Origin: Lentibacter sp. XHP0401
Lineage (GTDB): Bacteria; Pseudomonadota; Alphaproteobacteria; Rhodobacterales; Rhodobacteraceae
DNA length: 64,000 nucleotides
Reading direction: 5' to 3'
Assembly: GCF_025751535.1 (NCBI RefSeq)
Contig: NZ_JAOWLC010000008.1
Span: 154,216 to 218,215 of the forward strand
Shown one piece after another: positions 8,121-15,829 of this stretch. The notes beneath the pieces were generated by a model. That model ran no database searches, was not told the DNA's origin, and was given only the letters and a program-made list of their open reading frames with translations. Both the position numbers and the translations under genes were made by a program. Numbering within the stretch: the first letter of the stretch is position 1; each line of letters opens with the position of its first letter.

Positions 8121-8756
8121 TCAGCTGCCGGACTTCCTGAGTCTGCGTGCCTTTTCATAGGCTGCTTTTGATTTGGCCGCCGAGCGGTATTGGCCAGCAT
8201 CGGCGCGCATGTGAAGCCCGCCGAGCATGCTGCACCCCCAGTATGCGTTGGCATCGCAAGACGCTTTATAGGTGCGGTATTGGCAGGGTATGCTGCGCGA
8301 CTTTGCGGGCGGCTCTTTGATCCATGTGCCGTTCTTTGATGTGGCGGCTGCGTTTGTGCAGCCGTTTGCATTGCCCTGCTGGCAGGAGGCCAGAAACAGC
8401 GTGTAGGTGAAGTCGGAATAGTTGGCGCGGCGGCTGTTGTCGGTGCGTGATTTCTCGAAGGCATGAGCAAGCCCGAAGCAAGCGTTTCCATCCCCTGAAA
8501 TACAGGCTTTATAGCACTTGTCGGGGTTCTTTCCGCATTCTGTCATGCCGTTTGCATAGCGGCCCTTGCGGGGGAAAACATCGGCGGGGCATGTGGCCAG
8601 TGCCTTCGCATGCACGGGAGAATTGAGCACATTGCGGATCGCCGCCCGATACTGGTAGGGCGCTTTTGCGATGGCATCAGTCACCGGATCGGCCTCTGCC
8701 GGACCAATGCTGCTGAGTGAAAGCGTAAGCGCAAGACTGAGAAAAAATCTAAGCAT
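8121..8756 (-). CDS. Secreted cysteine-rich protein with Sel1/Hcp-like repeats
   Basis: 211 residues with a clear signal peptide (MLRFFLSLALTLSLSSIGPAEA, cleavage near 22). The mature part has about nine cysteines in a recurring pattern: CYKACISGDGNACFGLAHA, then CQQGNANGCTNAAA, then CDANAYWGCSMLGG. The pairing of C-x(n)-G-x-G/A-x-x-C with small helical residues is what Sel1-like repeats of the Helicobacter cysteine-rich protein (Hcp) type show, in which each repeat is locked by a disulfide. Likely periplasmic and disulfide bonded. No enzymatic motif is visible, and function is unknown. It is convergent with the cyclodeaminase-like gene and may follow the MFS gene upstream (9 bases apart). 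Confidence 0.6.
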   Translation of the reverse strand: MLRFFLSLALTLSLSSIGPAEADPVTDAIAKAPYQYRAAIRNVLNSPVHAKALATCPADVFPRKGRYANGMTECGKNPDKCYKACISGDGNACFGLAHAFEKSRTDNSRRANYSDFTYTLFLASCQQGNANGCTNAAATSKNGTWIKEPPAKSRSIPCQYRTYKASCDANAYWGCSMLGGLHMRADAGQYRSAAKSKAAYEKARRLRKSGS

Positions 8757-8765
8757 AATAATCTC

Positions 8766-10001
8766 TTAAGCAGGTGCGGTCAGTGGCTTTTCACGCACGG
8801 GCAAATGAACAATGGCGGAGAACAGCCCTACGCCAACGCCGAACCACCAGACCGCTGTATAGCTTCCGTAAATATCATACATCCGCCCGCCGAGCCAGAC
8901 GCCGAGGAAGCTGCCGAGCTGGTGGGAAAAGAAGACGATGCCATAGAGCGTGCCCATGTAGCGCAGCCCGTAGATATGGGCGATGAGGCCCGAGGTAAGC
9001 GGCACGGTGGCAAGCCAGAGAGAGCCCATGAGAACCGAGAACAGCAGGACGGTCCCGGGGGTCATCGGGGTGAGGATAAAACCCGCAGCAACGAAGGTAC
9101 GCGCGAGGTAGATCGAGGCCAGCAGATATTTCTTGGAGTAGCGCTTGCCGAGGTAGCCTGCGGTGAGTGTTCCGCCGATGTTTGCAAGGCCGATGAGGGA
9201 GATGGCGATGGCTCCCAAAGCCGAGGTTGAGGTGACGCCGATGTTGGAGAGCAGGGAGCCGGACACGATGGGGCTGCACATCTCGGTTACAAAGGCGGGG
9301 AAGTGCGCCGTGACGAAGGCAAGTTGATAGCCGCAGGAGAAAAACCCTAAGAAAATCAAAGTGAAAGACGGGTCGCGCGCGGCGCGTTTGAGGATAGTTC
9401 CCATACTTTCTTCAAGCTCTTGCTTGGTGGCCGCCACGGGCGCGCGCATGAAGGGCAAAAGCAGGATGAGCGCCAGCACGGAGGCGGCGAAGACGAGGAA
9501 GACATCCTGCCATGACATGAAGCCCAAAAGATACTCGGCAACAGGCGCGCCGAGGATCTGGCCGCCGCTGGCCGCTGCCGTGACAATGGCCAGTGACATG
9601 GAGCGGTTTTCATCCGAGCTTGCCCGCCCGACGACCGCGAGAATAACGCCGAAGCCTGTGCCCGCTACGCCGAATCCGACAAGGATTTCATAGAGTTGGT
9701 GCTCCAGTGGGCTGACAGCGAAAGACGAGAGGACAAGCCCCGCCGCATAGATGAGTGCGCCGATGATGACGGCCTTTCTATCGCCTATTTTCTCCGCAAT
9801 AGCGCCGAAAAACGGCTGGCCGATACCCCATGCGAGATTCTGTATAGCGACGGCCAGAGAGAACTCGGCGCGGGGCCAGTTGAACTCTGTGGCGATGGGA
9901 ATCTGGAAGACCCCGAAGCTTGCCCGAATGGCAAAGGACACAAGGATAATCAGGCAACCCGTGAGCAACACGGGGGTGAAAAGAGAGGCTTGTTTTTGCA
10001 T
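8766..10001 (-). CDS. MFS transporter (OFA-like)
   Basis: About 411 residues with twelve predicted hydrophobic segments. The loop between helices 2 and 3 reads GAIAEKIGDRKAV, the typical MFS G-x-x-x-D-R motif, and the central cytoplasmic loop follows LPFMRAPVAATKQELEES. Similarity in style is to the oxalate/formate antiporter-like branch (FGVFQIPIATEFNWPRAEFSLA). The start ATG at 10001 is chosen because AGGAG lies 7 bases upstream; an upstream in-frame extension to 10052 lacks protein-like features. Substrate unknown. Its promoter region contains copy B of the GTGCAC-triplet element, shared with divergent zapE. Confidence 0.85.
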   Translation of the reverse strand: MQKQASLFTPVLLTGCLIILVSFAIRASFGVFQIPIATEFNWPRAEFSLAVAIQNLAWGIGQPFFGAIAEKIGDRKAVIIGALIYAAGLVLSSFAVSPLEHQLYEILVGFGVAGTGFGVILAVVGRASSDENRSMSLAIVTAAASGGQILGAPVAEYLLGFMSWQDVFLVFAASVLALILLLPFMRAPVAATKQELEESMGTILKRAARDPSFTLIFLGFFSCGYQLAFVTAHFPAFVTEMCSPIVSGSLLSNIGVTSTSALGAIAISLIGLANIGGTLTAGYLGKRYSKKYLLASIYLARTFVAAGFILTPMTPGTVLLFSVLMGSLWLATVPLTSGLIAHIYGLRYMGTLYGIVFFSHQLGSFLGVWLGGRMYDIYGSYTAVWWFGVGVGLFSAIVHLPVREKPLTAPA

Positions 10002-10062
10002 GGGTGACTCCTGCTCGCAGGATAGATTGGCGGGGCATCGCGAGAAGGTCAATTATTCATTT

Positions 10063-10168
10063 GTTAACCTTGATTAAGAACCGCGATTTGCGCTGCTTCC
10101 AGGGGGGTGAAACCCGTGCACAACCCGTGCACCCTGCGTGCACCGCCTGTTTGTTAATTTTCGTTAAG
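10063..10168 (+). repeat. Composite GTGCAC-triplet element, copy B
   Basis: GTTAACCTTGATTAAG (10063-10078), GCTGCTTCC (10092-10100), CAGGGGGGTGA (10100-10110), three GTGCAC at 10116, 10127 and 10138 (exact 11-bp period), then GTTAATTTTCGTTAAG (10153-10168). Both borders are TTAA-N6-TTAA inverted repeats. It lies between the divergent MFS and zapE genes. The same orientation as copies A and C. Confidence 0.8.
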
Positions 10169-10270
10169 GGAATTCGGTAAACGCGGCGTTCGGTGGGGGC
10201 GGTTATGGCGGGTTTGCCACGCCCTGCGGGGGATTGCGCCTTGGGGGGGAATGGCTTTAGGAAGTGTCCC

Positions 10271-11332
10271 ATGACGCGCGATATACTCAAAGCTTATGCG
10301 GCCCGTGTGGCTGATGGAACACTGCGGGCGGATGCGGCTCAGGAGGCAGTCTTGCCCGAGCTTGAGCGCATTCGACGCGAGCTGGCGGAGCCTGTGAAGA
10401 GCGGCTGGTTTGCCAAGAAGCCCGCGCCGATCAAAGGGCTTTATATGTGGGGCGGTGTCGGGCGCGGGAAGTCGATGTTGATGGACCTGTTTGTCGAGTG
10501 TCTCGATGTGCCTGTGCGGCGGGTGCATTTTCATGCGTTCATGCAGGAAATCCACAAGGGTATGCATGAGGCGCGGCAGGACAATGTGGCCGATGCGCTT
10601 GCGCCCGTGGCGGCGAAGGTGATCAAGGAGGTGCGCTGCCTTGCGTTTGACGAGATGCAGATCACCGATATTACCGATGCGATGATTGTCGGGCGCTTGT
10701 TTGAGGCGCTGTTCGAGGCGGGTGTTGTTGTGGTGACCACATCCAACCGTGTGCCGGATGATCTTTATAAGAACGGGCTGAACCGCCAGCTTTTTGTGCC
10801 GTTTATCGAGCTGATCACAGAGCGGCTCGTGGTGCATGAGCTGGTGAGTGCGACGGATTACCGCCAAGACAGGCTTGCGGGGGAAGAAACGTATTTTGCC
10901 CCTGCGAATGAGGCCTCGCGCGCGGCGATTGCTGCGATCTGGGCGGATATGGGCGGGGCGGATGCCAAGCCTTTGCGCCTGAGCGTGAACAAGCGCGAGG
11001 TTGTTTTGCCTGCCTTCCAGAACGGGGTCGGGCGAGCGCGGTTTCATGACCTCTGCGGCAAGATGCTCGGGCCTGCGGATTATCTTGCCATTGCCGAGGC
11101 GGTGCGGGTTTTGATTTTGGAAGATATCCCGCGCCTGTCGCGCAACAACTTTAACGAAGCCAAGCGCTTTGTGACGCTGGTTGATGCTTTGTATGAGGCC
11201 AAGGTGCGCTTGATTGCCAGCGCGGCGGCGGAGCCCGAGATGCTGTATGTTGAAGGTGAGGGAACCTTCGAGTTCGAGCGCACGGCGAGCCGCTTGCGCG
11301 AGATGCAGGCGGACGGCTGGGGCGAGGACTAG
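10271..11332 (+). CDS. zapE: Cell division ATPase ZapE (AFG1 family)
   Basis: About 353 residues. A cytosolic AAA-type ATPase that in E. coli associates with FtsZ rings during division under stress; mitochondrial AFG1/LACE1 is the eukaryotic relative. Walker A is GGVGRGKSMLM near residues 61-71, Walker B CLAFDEMQITDI near 125, and the sensor region TSNRVPDDLY near 160. The C-terminal half has the conserved DYR and RFHDLCG segments. ATG 10271 is used because upstream in-frame codons run through the repeat region, and family members start with a short helix like MTRDILKAYAARVADG. Transcribed alone, and divergent from the MFS gene. Confidence 0.9.
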   Translation: MTRDILKAYAARVADGTLRADAAQEAVLPELERIRRELAEPVKSGWFAKKPAPIKGLYMWGGVGRGKSMLMDLFVECLDVPVRRVHFHAFMQEIHKGMHEARQDNVADALAPVAAKVIKEVRCLAFDEMQITDITDAMIVGRLFEALFEAGVVVVTTSNRVPDDLYKNGLNRQLFVPFIELITERLVVHELVSATDYRQDRLAGEETYFAPANEASRAAIAAIWADMGGADAKPLRLSVNKREVVLPAFQNGVGRARFHDLCGKMLGPADYLAIAEAVRVLILEDIPRLSRNNFNEAKRFVTLVDALYEAKVRLIASAAAEPEMLYVEGEGTFEFERTASRLREMQADGWGED

Positions 11333-11340
11333 GCGTTAGA

Positions 11341-11370
11341 AAAGAAAAGGGGGCCGTTGGTTCGGCCCCT
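11341..11370 (-). terminator. Intrinsic terminator of the rhodanese-LysM operon
   Basis: GGGGCCG/CGGCCCC (11351-11357 with 11364-11370, loop TTGGTT) is followed on the minus strand by CCTTTTCTTTTC. The T-rich side lies in minus orientation, behind the stop of the LysM gene at 11404, so it terminates that transcript. It lies directly behind the plus-strand zapE stop as well. Confidence 0.75.
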
Positions 11371-11403
11371 CAATTCCCCCTGCCCGAAACTGGTGTGTTT
11401 GCC

Positions 11404-12204
11404 TTATCCTGATGTGATCTCTGGGATGCTCAGCCGCTGGCCCGCGCGGACGCGGTCGGGGCTGGACAGAACCTGACGGTTTGCGTCGTAGATGGAACGG
11501 TAAAAGAGTGCATCGCCGTAGAAGCGGTGCGCGATGGCACCGAGGCTGTCGCCGGGTTGCACGGTGTAGAAATTGTATTTCCTGGTTTCGCCCGCCCGCT
11601 GGACCACGCGCACTTCGACGCCTTTTGCGTTTGTGTCGGTGACATGGCCGGTCGTGGCGGGGCTGGATTTGGAGACAAGATCGGCAAGCAGGGTGTGTGT
11701 ATCAACGCGGCCCTGATTGGTGCGCAGGGCCTCCGGCACGTCGATCCGGCCTGTGGAGGCGGCCTCGTTGACGAGTGCGTCGATGTAGGCATCGGACTGG
11801 CCCTGCCGGAGCGCCTGAACGACGAGTTGCTCCATAGAGCGGGGCGCATCTGACACGGAGGCATTGCCCGAGAGGCTGGCGAGCACACCCGAGGTGAGGC
11901 TGCGCAGGGGATCATCGCTTGCGGCGGCGGGTGGCGGCGCATTGCTTGCGAGGCTTGCGAGCACTGTTGCGGACAGCGGGTCGGTTGGCTCTGCCTCGGT
12001 GAGGCCGAGAAGGCTTGTGTCGCCGCGGGCGACTGTATTTTCATCATTGCTATCGGGCAGGCTTGCGGACATGTCCGGCTGCGGCGCAGGTTTTGGCGCA
12101 GAGGGTTGCAGCAGGATCAGCGCAAGGGTGACTGTGAAAAAGGCCGCGCCGATACCCGTCATGCGAACAAGATTGGGGTTGAGGGTGGCGAGGTCGAATT
12201 TCAT
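11404..12204 (-). CDS. Membrane-anchored protein with C-terminal LysM domain
   Basis: About 266 residues. An N-terminal membrane anchor (LVRMTGIGAAFFTVTLALILLQPS, residues ~12-35) is followed by a long Ala/Ser/Pro-rich linker and a C-terminal LysM domain (FYTVQPGDSLGAIAHRFYGDA to RLSIPE, about 212-262). LysM domains bind N-acetylglucosamine in peptidoglycan, so the protein probably spans from the inner membrane to the wall. Start ATG 12204 overlaps the stop of the rhodanese-like gene (ATGA), indicating coupling. The anchor and the following residues resemble those of the 13032-13448 protein, so the two are probably paralogues that differ by presence of the LysM domain. Confidence 0.8.
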   Translation of the reverse strand: MKFDLATLNPNLVRMTGIGAAFFTVTLALILLQPSAPKPAPQPDMSASLPDSNDENTVARGDTSLLGLTEAEPTDPLSATVLASLASNAPPPAAASDDPLRSLTSGVLASLSGNASVSDAPRSMEQLVVQALRQGQSDAYIDALVNEAASTGRIDVPEALRTNQGRVDTHTLLADLVSKSSPATTGHVTDTNAKGVEVRVVQRAGETRKYNFYTVQPGDSLGAIAHRFYGDALFYRSIYDANRQVLSSPDRVRAGQRLSIPEITSG

Positions 12205-12833
12205 GAGGTGGGTTGCTTTACGGTGAGGCCGAGAAGCATCCAGACTTGCATGCCGCCGCGGTAATATTTGATTTTTTCGGCTGGGTAGCCTGCGCTGCGC
12301 AGGGAGCGGATGGCGCGGGGAGCCTGATCGGACCACGGGCCGTTGCTGAAGAGCAGAAGGTCTTTCGCCACTGAAAAATCCCATGCGCCGCCGCTTTGCC
12401 GGGCGCCGAGGGCCTTGAGGATTTCATCGCGGAAGGGGTTTGTTTCATCGAGCGTGGCGAAGGGGACGTTGACCGCGCCGGGAATTGTTCCTTTGACGAA
12501 CCATTCGGGCATACGGCTGTCAAGCAGCAGGCTTGTGCCTGCTGCAACAGCGTTTTCCAGATAGGCGACCACTTCAAGCTCGCCGACTGTTTCGACGCCT
12601 GCGGAAACAGTCATCGGAGTGATGCAGAACGGTGGACAGGCGCGGGAGGTTTTTGTGAACTCGCCTGTGAGCTGGTGATCTGGGTCTTGAATGCGCTCGA
12701 TCCGGAGTTCTTCACCATTGCCGAGAGTGATCGATTTTGACGCGATTTCAGGTGTGATACGCGCATCTTGTGCGACTGTGGCGACCGGTGCGCAGAGCAA
12801 ACCAGCGGCAATAAGGCCAAAATGGCGTTTCAT
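12201..12833 (-). CDS. Exported rhodanese-like domain protein lacking the catalytic cysteine
   Basis: 210 residues with a signal peptide (MKRHFGLIAAGLLCAPVATVAQ). The C-terminal half is a rhodanese fold: LLLDSRMPEWFVKGTIPGAVNVP (~102-124) and the active-site loop region LLLFSNGPWSDQAPRA (~159-173). Sulfurtransferases have Cys in that loop, but here the loop reads FSNGPWSDQ with serines and no Cys, so thiosulfate sulfurtransferase activity is unlikely. A separate CPPFC pair (66-70) in the N-terminal part could be redox active. Coupled to the LysM protein by a 4-base overlap, which suggests a periplasmic structural or binding role. Four GANTC sites lie just upstream. Confidence 0.7.
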   Translation of the reverse strand: MKRHFGLIAAGLLCAPVATVAQDARITPEIASKSITLGNGEELRIERIQDPDHQLTGEFTKTSRACPPFCITPMTVSAGVETVGELEVVAYLENAVAAGTSLLLDSRMPEWFVKGTIPGAVNVPFATLDETNPFRDEILKALGARQSGGAWDFSVAKDLLLFSNGPWSDQAPRAIRSLRSAGYPAEKIKYYRGGMQVWMLLGLTVKQPTS

Positions 12834-12905
12834 AACTATCCCCCGAGATCCTTGCGCGCCTTATATGGCTTGGGCGCGCTTAGACTGCTGACACAATATA
12901 TAGGC

Positions 12906-12954
12906 GAATCGGAGCGAATCGGTCAATAAGCTGTGATTCGTTTTTCTGCGATTC
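12906..12954. promoter_or_regulatory. Cluster of four GANTC (CcrM) sites upstream of the rhodanese-LysM operon
   Basis: GAATC at 12906 and 12916 and GATTC at 12935 and 12950 give four CcrM-type methylation sites in 49 bases. The first two are part of a direct repeat CGAATCGG with a 10-base period, and the later ones are the same word inverted (GATTCG, GATTCAC). It lies 73-121 bases upstream of the rhodanese-like gene start, where a promoter is expected. No clear -35/-10 was identified. Confidence 0.55.
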
Positions 12955-13031
12955 ACGGGGGGCATTGGGCTAAGCCTTTGGAAGTGAGTCGCATTTTTTT
13001 GGCGCGGGGCGGGAAAGCGGGGCGGAAAGCC

Positions 13032-13448
13032 TTAATATAAAGCCGCTTCGGCCCGCAGTCTGGCTGTATAGGGGTCATTTTCCAAGCTTGTCGCCGCAAC
13101 AGAACGCTGCACCAGATGATAGAGCAGGCTGCCTTCGGCGCCTTCAAGGGTATTGCGGCCTGTGGCGCGATCAAGGTTGCCAAGGGTGGCAAATGTAAGT
13201 GTTTGCAGATCGTTCGAGGGAGCGGCGGCAACGGGCGCGGCAAAGGCGGGGGCCTGAGCGCTTTCGGCGAGAGCCCGGGCGACGAGAGCATCAATCGGGG
13301 CGCTTTCCACTGTGTCGAGCAGGTTTACTGTGTCGCGGGTTGTGACATCGGGGCTGCGCGTTTGCGGCTCGTCCAGTGAGGGCTGAAGCAGCACCAAGGC
13401 GAGTGTGACTGTGAGAAAGGCGGCGAGAACTGTGTAAATACGAACCAT
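13032..13448 (-). CDS. Small membrane-anchored protein, paralogue of the LysM protein anchor region
   Basis: About 138 residues. After MVRIYTV comes one hydrophobic segment (LAAFLTVTLALVLLQPS), then a low-complexity Ala/Pro/Ser region with no recognised domain. The anchor motif TVTLAL-x-LLQPS is shared with the LysM protein at 11404-12204 (TVTLALILLQPS), as are the following acidic and Pro-rich residues and the later ATLGNL/ASLSGN-style segments; a duplication followed by loss (or gain) of LysM is a reasonable reading. ATG 13448 is preferred to GTG 13463 because AGG lies ~9 bases upstream. The gene follows folC by about 110 bases. Function unknown. Confidence 0.6.
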   Translation of the reverse strand: MVRIYTVLAAFLTVTLALVLLQPSLDEPQTRSPDVTTRDTVNLLDTVESAPIDALVARALAESAQAPAFAAPVAAAPSNDLQTLTFATLGNLDRATGRNTLEGAEGSLLYHLVQRSVAATSLENDPYTARLRAEAALY

Positions 13449-13559
13449 TGTGAAACCTGACACCCGTTTGGGCTTCAGCTATCAGCCCCGCGGGCGGCGG
13501 GTCAATATACTGCGGAGCAAAAGGGGTAGAATTGCACTTGGAAACAGGATGTTAGAGGC

Positions 13560-14831
13560 TCATTCGTGTTCGCGCAGGATGTAGCCTGCGAGATAGAGCG
13601 AGCCGCAGATGAGGATGCGTGCGTTTGGCTCGCTGGCCGTGATCCTGTTCAGCGCGGCTATGACGCTTTCGGCGGCTTCGGCCTGTATGCCTGCGTCTGT
13701 CGCGGCTTGGGCCGTGACTTCGGCGGGCAGCGTGCTGGCTTCTCCCGGGATTGAAACGGCGTGCAGCGCATTGATATGCGGCACAACGGGGGCGAGGTAG
13801 CCCGCGATGTCTTTGGTATTGAGCATACCGCAGATCATATAGGTGGGGCGCTTGGGCAGGCGGGTGAGCGTTTCGGCCAGGGTTGCACCGCAGGCGGCAT
13901 TGTGGCCGCCATCGAGCCAGAGCTCGGCATCTGGCGCGGCATTGAGCAGCGGGCCACGGGCGAGTTTTTGCATCCGTGCGGGCCATTTGGCTTGGGTGAC
14001 AGCGGCTTCATAAGAGGCTTCGGGCAGGCCGAGGTGACGCAGGGCCGCAAGGGCTGCGCCTGCGTTCTGGAACTGGTGTGCGCCCATAAGCGCGGGCGGG
14101 GGCAGGTCAAGCAGGCCTGTTTCATCTTGGTAAACGAGGCGGCCGCGCTCCTCGGAAACGTGCCAGTGCTGGCCTTGTGCGAGAAGCGGCGCGCCAAGCT
14201 TTGCGGCGCGGGCCTCGATCACTTCGGCGGCGTCTTCGGTCTGGGCTGACATGACGAGCGGCACGCCGCGTTTGATGATGCCTGCTTTTTCCCCCGCGAT
14301 TTCGGCGACAGTTTCGCCAAGGAATTGCGGGTGATCATAGGACACAGGTGTGATGATGGTGAGTGCGGGGCGTGCGACAACATTGGTGGCGTCGAGCCGC
14401 CCGCCAAGGCCGACTTCAAGCAGGGTATAATCGGCAGGGGTGCGCGACATGGCGAGGATGCCCGCGCAGGTCGTGATTTCGAAATAGGTGATCGGCGCGC
14501 CTTTGTTGGCGGCGAGGCATTCATCGAGCACCTCGGTGAGGTGGGGCTCGGATATCAACTCGCCCGCAAGGCGGATACGCTCGTGAAAGCGGGCAAGATG
14601 CGGCGAGGTATAGGCGTGTGCGGTGAGGCCTGCGCCCTCGATGCCTGCGCGCAGCATGGCTTGCGTGCTGCCTTTTCCGTTGGTCCCTGCGATGTGGATC
14701 ACGGGGGGGAGGCTGTCTTGCGGGTTGCCCAAAGCGTCGAGCAGCTTCCACATACGGTCAAGCGTCAGGTCGATGATCTTGGGGTGAAGCGCCATCATCC
14801 TTTCAAGGATGATATCTGATCCACCGCTCAT
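13560..14831 (-). CDS. folC: Bifunctional folylpolyglutamate synthase/dihydrofolate synthase
   Basis: 423 residues, typical length. A Mur-ligase family ATPase that adds glutamate to dihydropteroate and to reduced folates in the cytosol. The P-loop GTNGKGSTQAML is at about 48-59, the TSPHLARFHERI segment follows (~75-86), then the TLLEVGLGGRLDATNV region (~136-150), SYDHPQFLG and the WLDGGHNAACG motif of the C-terminal domain (~307). ATG 14831 overlaps the accD stop by four bases, the common accD-folC coupling of Proteobacteria. Folate and fatty acid synthesis are thereby cotranscribed. Confidence 0.94.
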   Translation of the reverse strand: MSGGSDIILERMMALHPKIIDLTLDRMWKLLDALGNPQDSLPPVIHIAGTNGKGSTQAMLRAGIEGAGLTAHAYTSPHLARFHERIRLAGELISEPHLTEVLDECLAANKGAPITYFEITTCAGILAMSRTPADYTLLEVGLGGRLDATNVVARPALTIITPVSYDHPQFLGETVAEIAGEKAGIIKRGVPLVMSAQTEDAAEVIEARAAKLGAPLLAQGQHWHVSEERGRLVYQDETGLLDLPPPALMGAHQFQNAGAALAALRHLGLPEASYEAAVTQAKWPARMQKLARGPLLNAAPDAELWLDGGHNAACGATLAETLTRLPKRPTYMICGMLNTKDIAGYLAPVVPHINALHAVSIPGEASTLPAEVTAQAATDAGIQAEAAESVIAALNRITASEPNARILICGSLYLAGYILREHE

Positions 14832-15766
14832 TTTTTGGCGTCTGCTTTTTGGGCAGGGGCCTCGGGTTTTTCGGGCTCCAGCGCCTCGGGCGCGGGCAAA
14901 TCCCCAGCGACGGGCGGCGGCATGGCCATGAGCATTCGGATGATTTTGACCAGCTCCTCGCGCATTTCGGTGCGCGGTGTCACGCGGTCGAGCATACCGT
15001 GATCAAGCAGATATTCGGCGCGCTGGAAGCCTTCGGGGAGTTGCTCGCCGATGGTTTGCTGGATAACGCGGGGGCCGGCGAAGCAGATGAGTGCGTTTGG
15101 CTCGGCGATCTGGACATCGCCCAGCATGGCGTAGGATGCGGTGACGCCGCCAGTTGTCGGATGGGTGAGCACGACGATATAGGGCAGGTTCGCTTCTTTG
15201 AGCATTTGCACGGCGACTGTGGTGCGCGGCATTTGCATGAGCGAGAGAATCCCCTCTTGCATCCGCGCGCCGCCGGCGGCGGAGAAGAGCACGAGCGGGC
15301 GCTTGAGCTTTACCGCACGTTCGGCGGCAGCGATGATTGCGTTGCCGACATACATGCCCATGGAGCCGCCCATGAATGAAAAGTCCTGCGCCGCGGCGAC
15401 GATGGGCGTGCGGCCCATTTCGCCTTCGGCCACAAGCATGGCCTCTTTTTCGCCCGTGGCTTTCTGGGCTGCTTTCATGCGGTCGGGGTATTTTTTCTGA
15501 TCGCGGAATTTGAGCGGATCTTCGATGGGCTGCGGGACGCTGACCTCGGTGAAGATGCCGCCGTCAAAGAGCGCTGTGAAGCGGTCACGCGGGGAAATGG
15601 CCATGTGGTGGCCACAGGAGGTGCAAACGTTGAGATTGTTGGCGAGTTCGCGGTGAAACAGCATCGTGCCGCATGCGTCGCATTTGCTCCAGAGGTTCTC
15701 GGGCGTGTCGCGGCGCGAGAAGATCGAGTTGATGCGCGGGCGGACGTAGTTTGTGATCCAGTTCAT
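14828..15766 (-). CDS. accD: Acetyl-CoA carboxylase carboxyltransferase subunit beta
   Basis: 312 residues. The beta half of the carboxyltransferase that moves carboxyl from biotin to acetyl-CoA, giving malonyl-CoA. The N-terminal zinc ribbon is seen as WSKCDACGTM (Cys ~29, 32) and NVCTSCGHHM (Cys ~48, 51). The crotonase-type core has SFMGGSMGMYVG, LFSAAGGARMQEGI and HPTTGGVTASYAMLGD. The C-terminal tail is Pro/Ala/Lys rich (PEALEPEKPEAPAQ) and without structure, an extension often seen in this group. It is the first gene of the accD-folC pair; the two CPBP genes lie upstream in the same direction, 63 bases away. Confidence 0.95.
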   Translation of the reverse strand: MNWITNYVRPRINSIFSRRDTPENLWSKCDACGTMLFHRELANNLNVCTSCGHHMAISPRDRFTALFDGGIFTEVSVPQPIEDPLKFRDQKKYPDRMKAAQKATGEKEAMLVAEGEMGRTPIVAAAQDFSFMGGSMGMYVGNAIIAAAERAVKLKRPLVLFSAAGGARMQEGILSLMQMPRTTVAVQMLKEANLPYIVVLTHPTTGGVTASYAMLGDVQIAEPNALICFAGPRVIQQTIGEQLPEGFQRAEYLLDHGMLDRVTPRTEMREELVKIIRMLMAMPPPVAGDLPAPEALEPEKPEAPAQKADAKK

Positions 15767-15829
15767 AAGAGAGCCTTTGCCGTTTCGCTTGTCTGAGTGT
15801 CAGATAATCAGGACGGGCGGGAAATGCAA

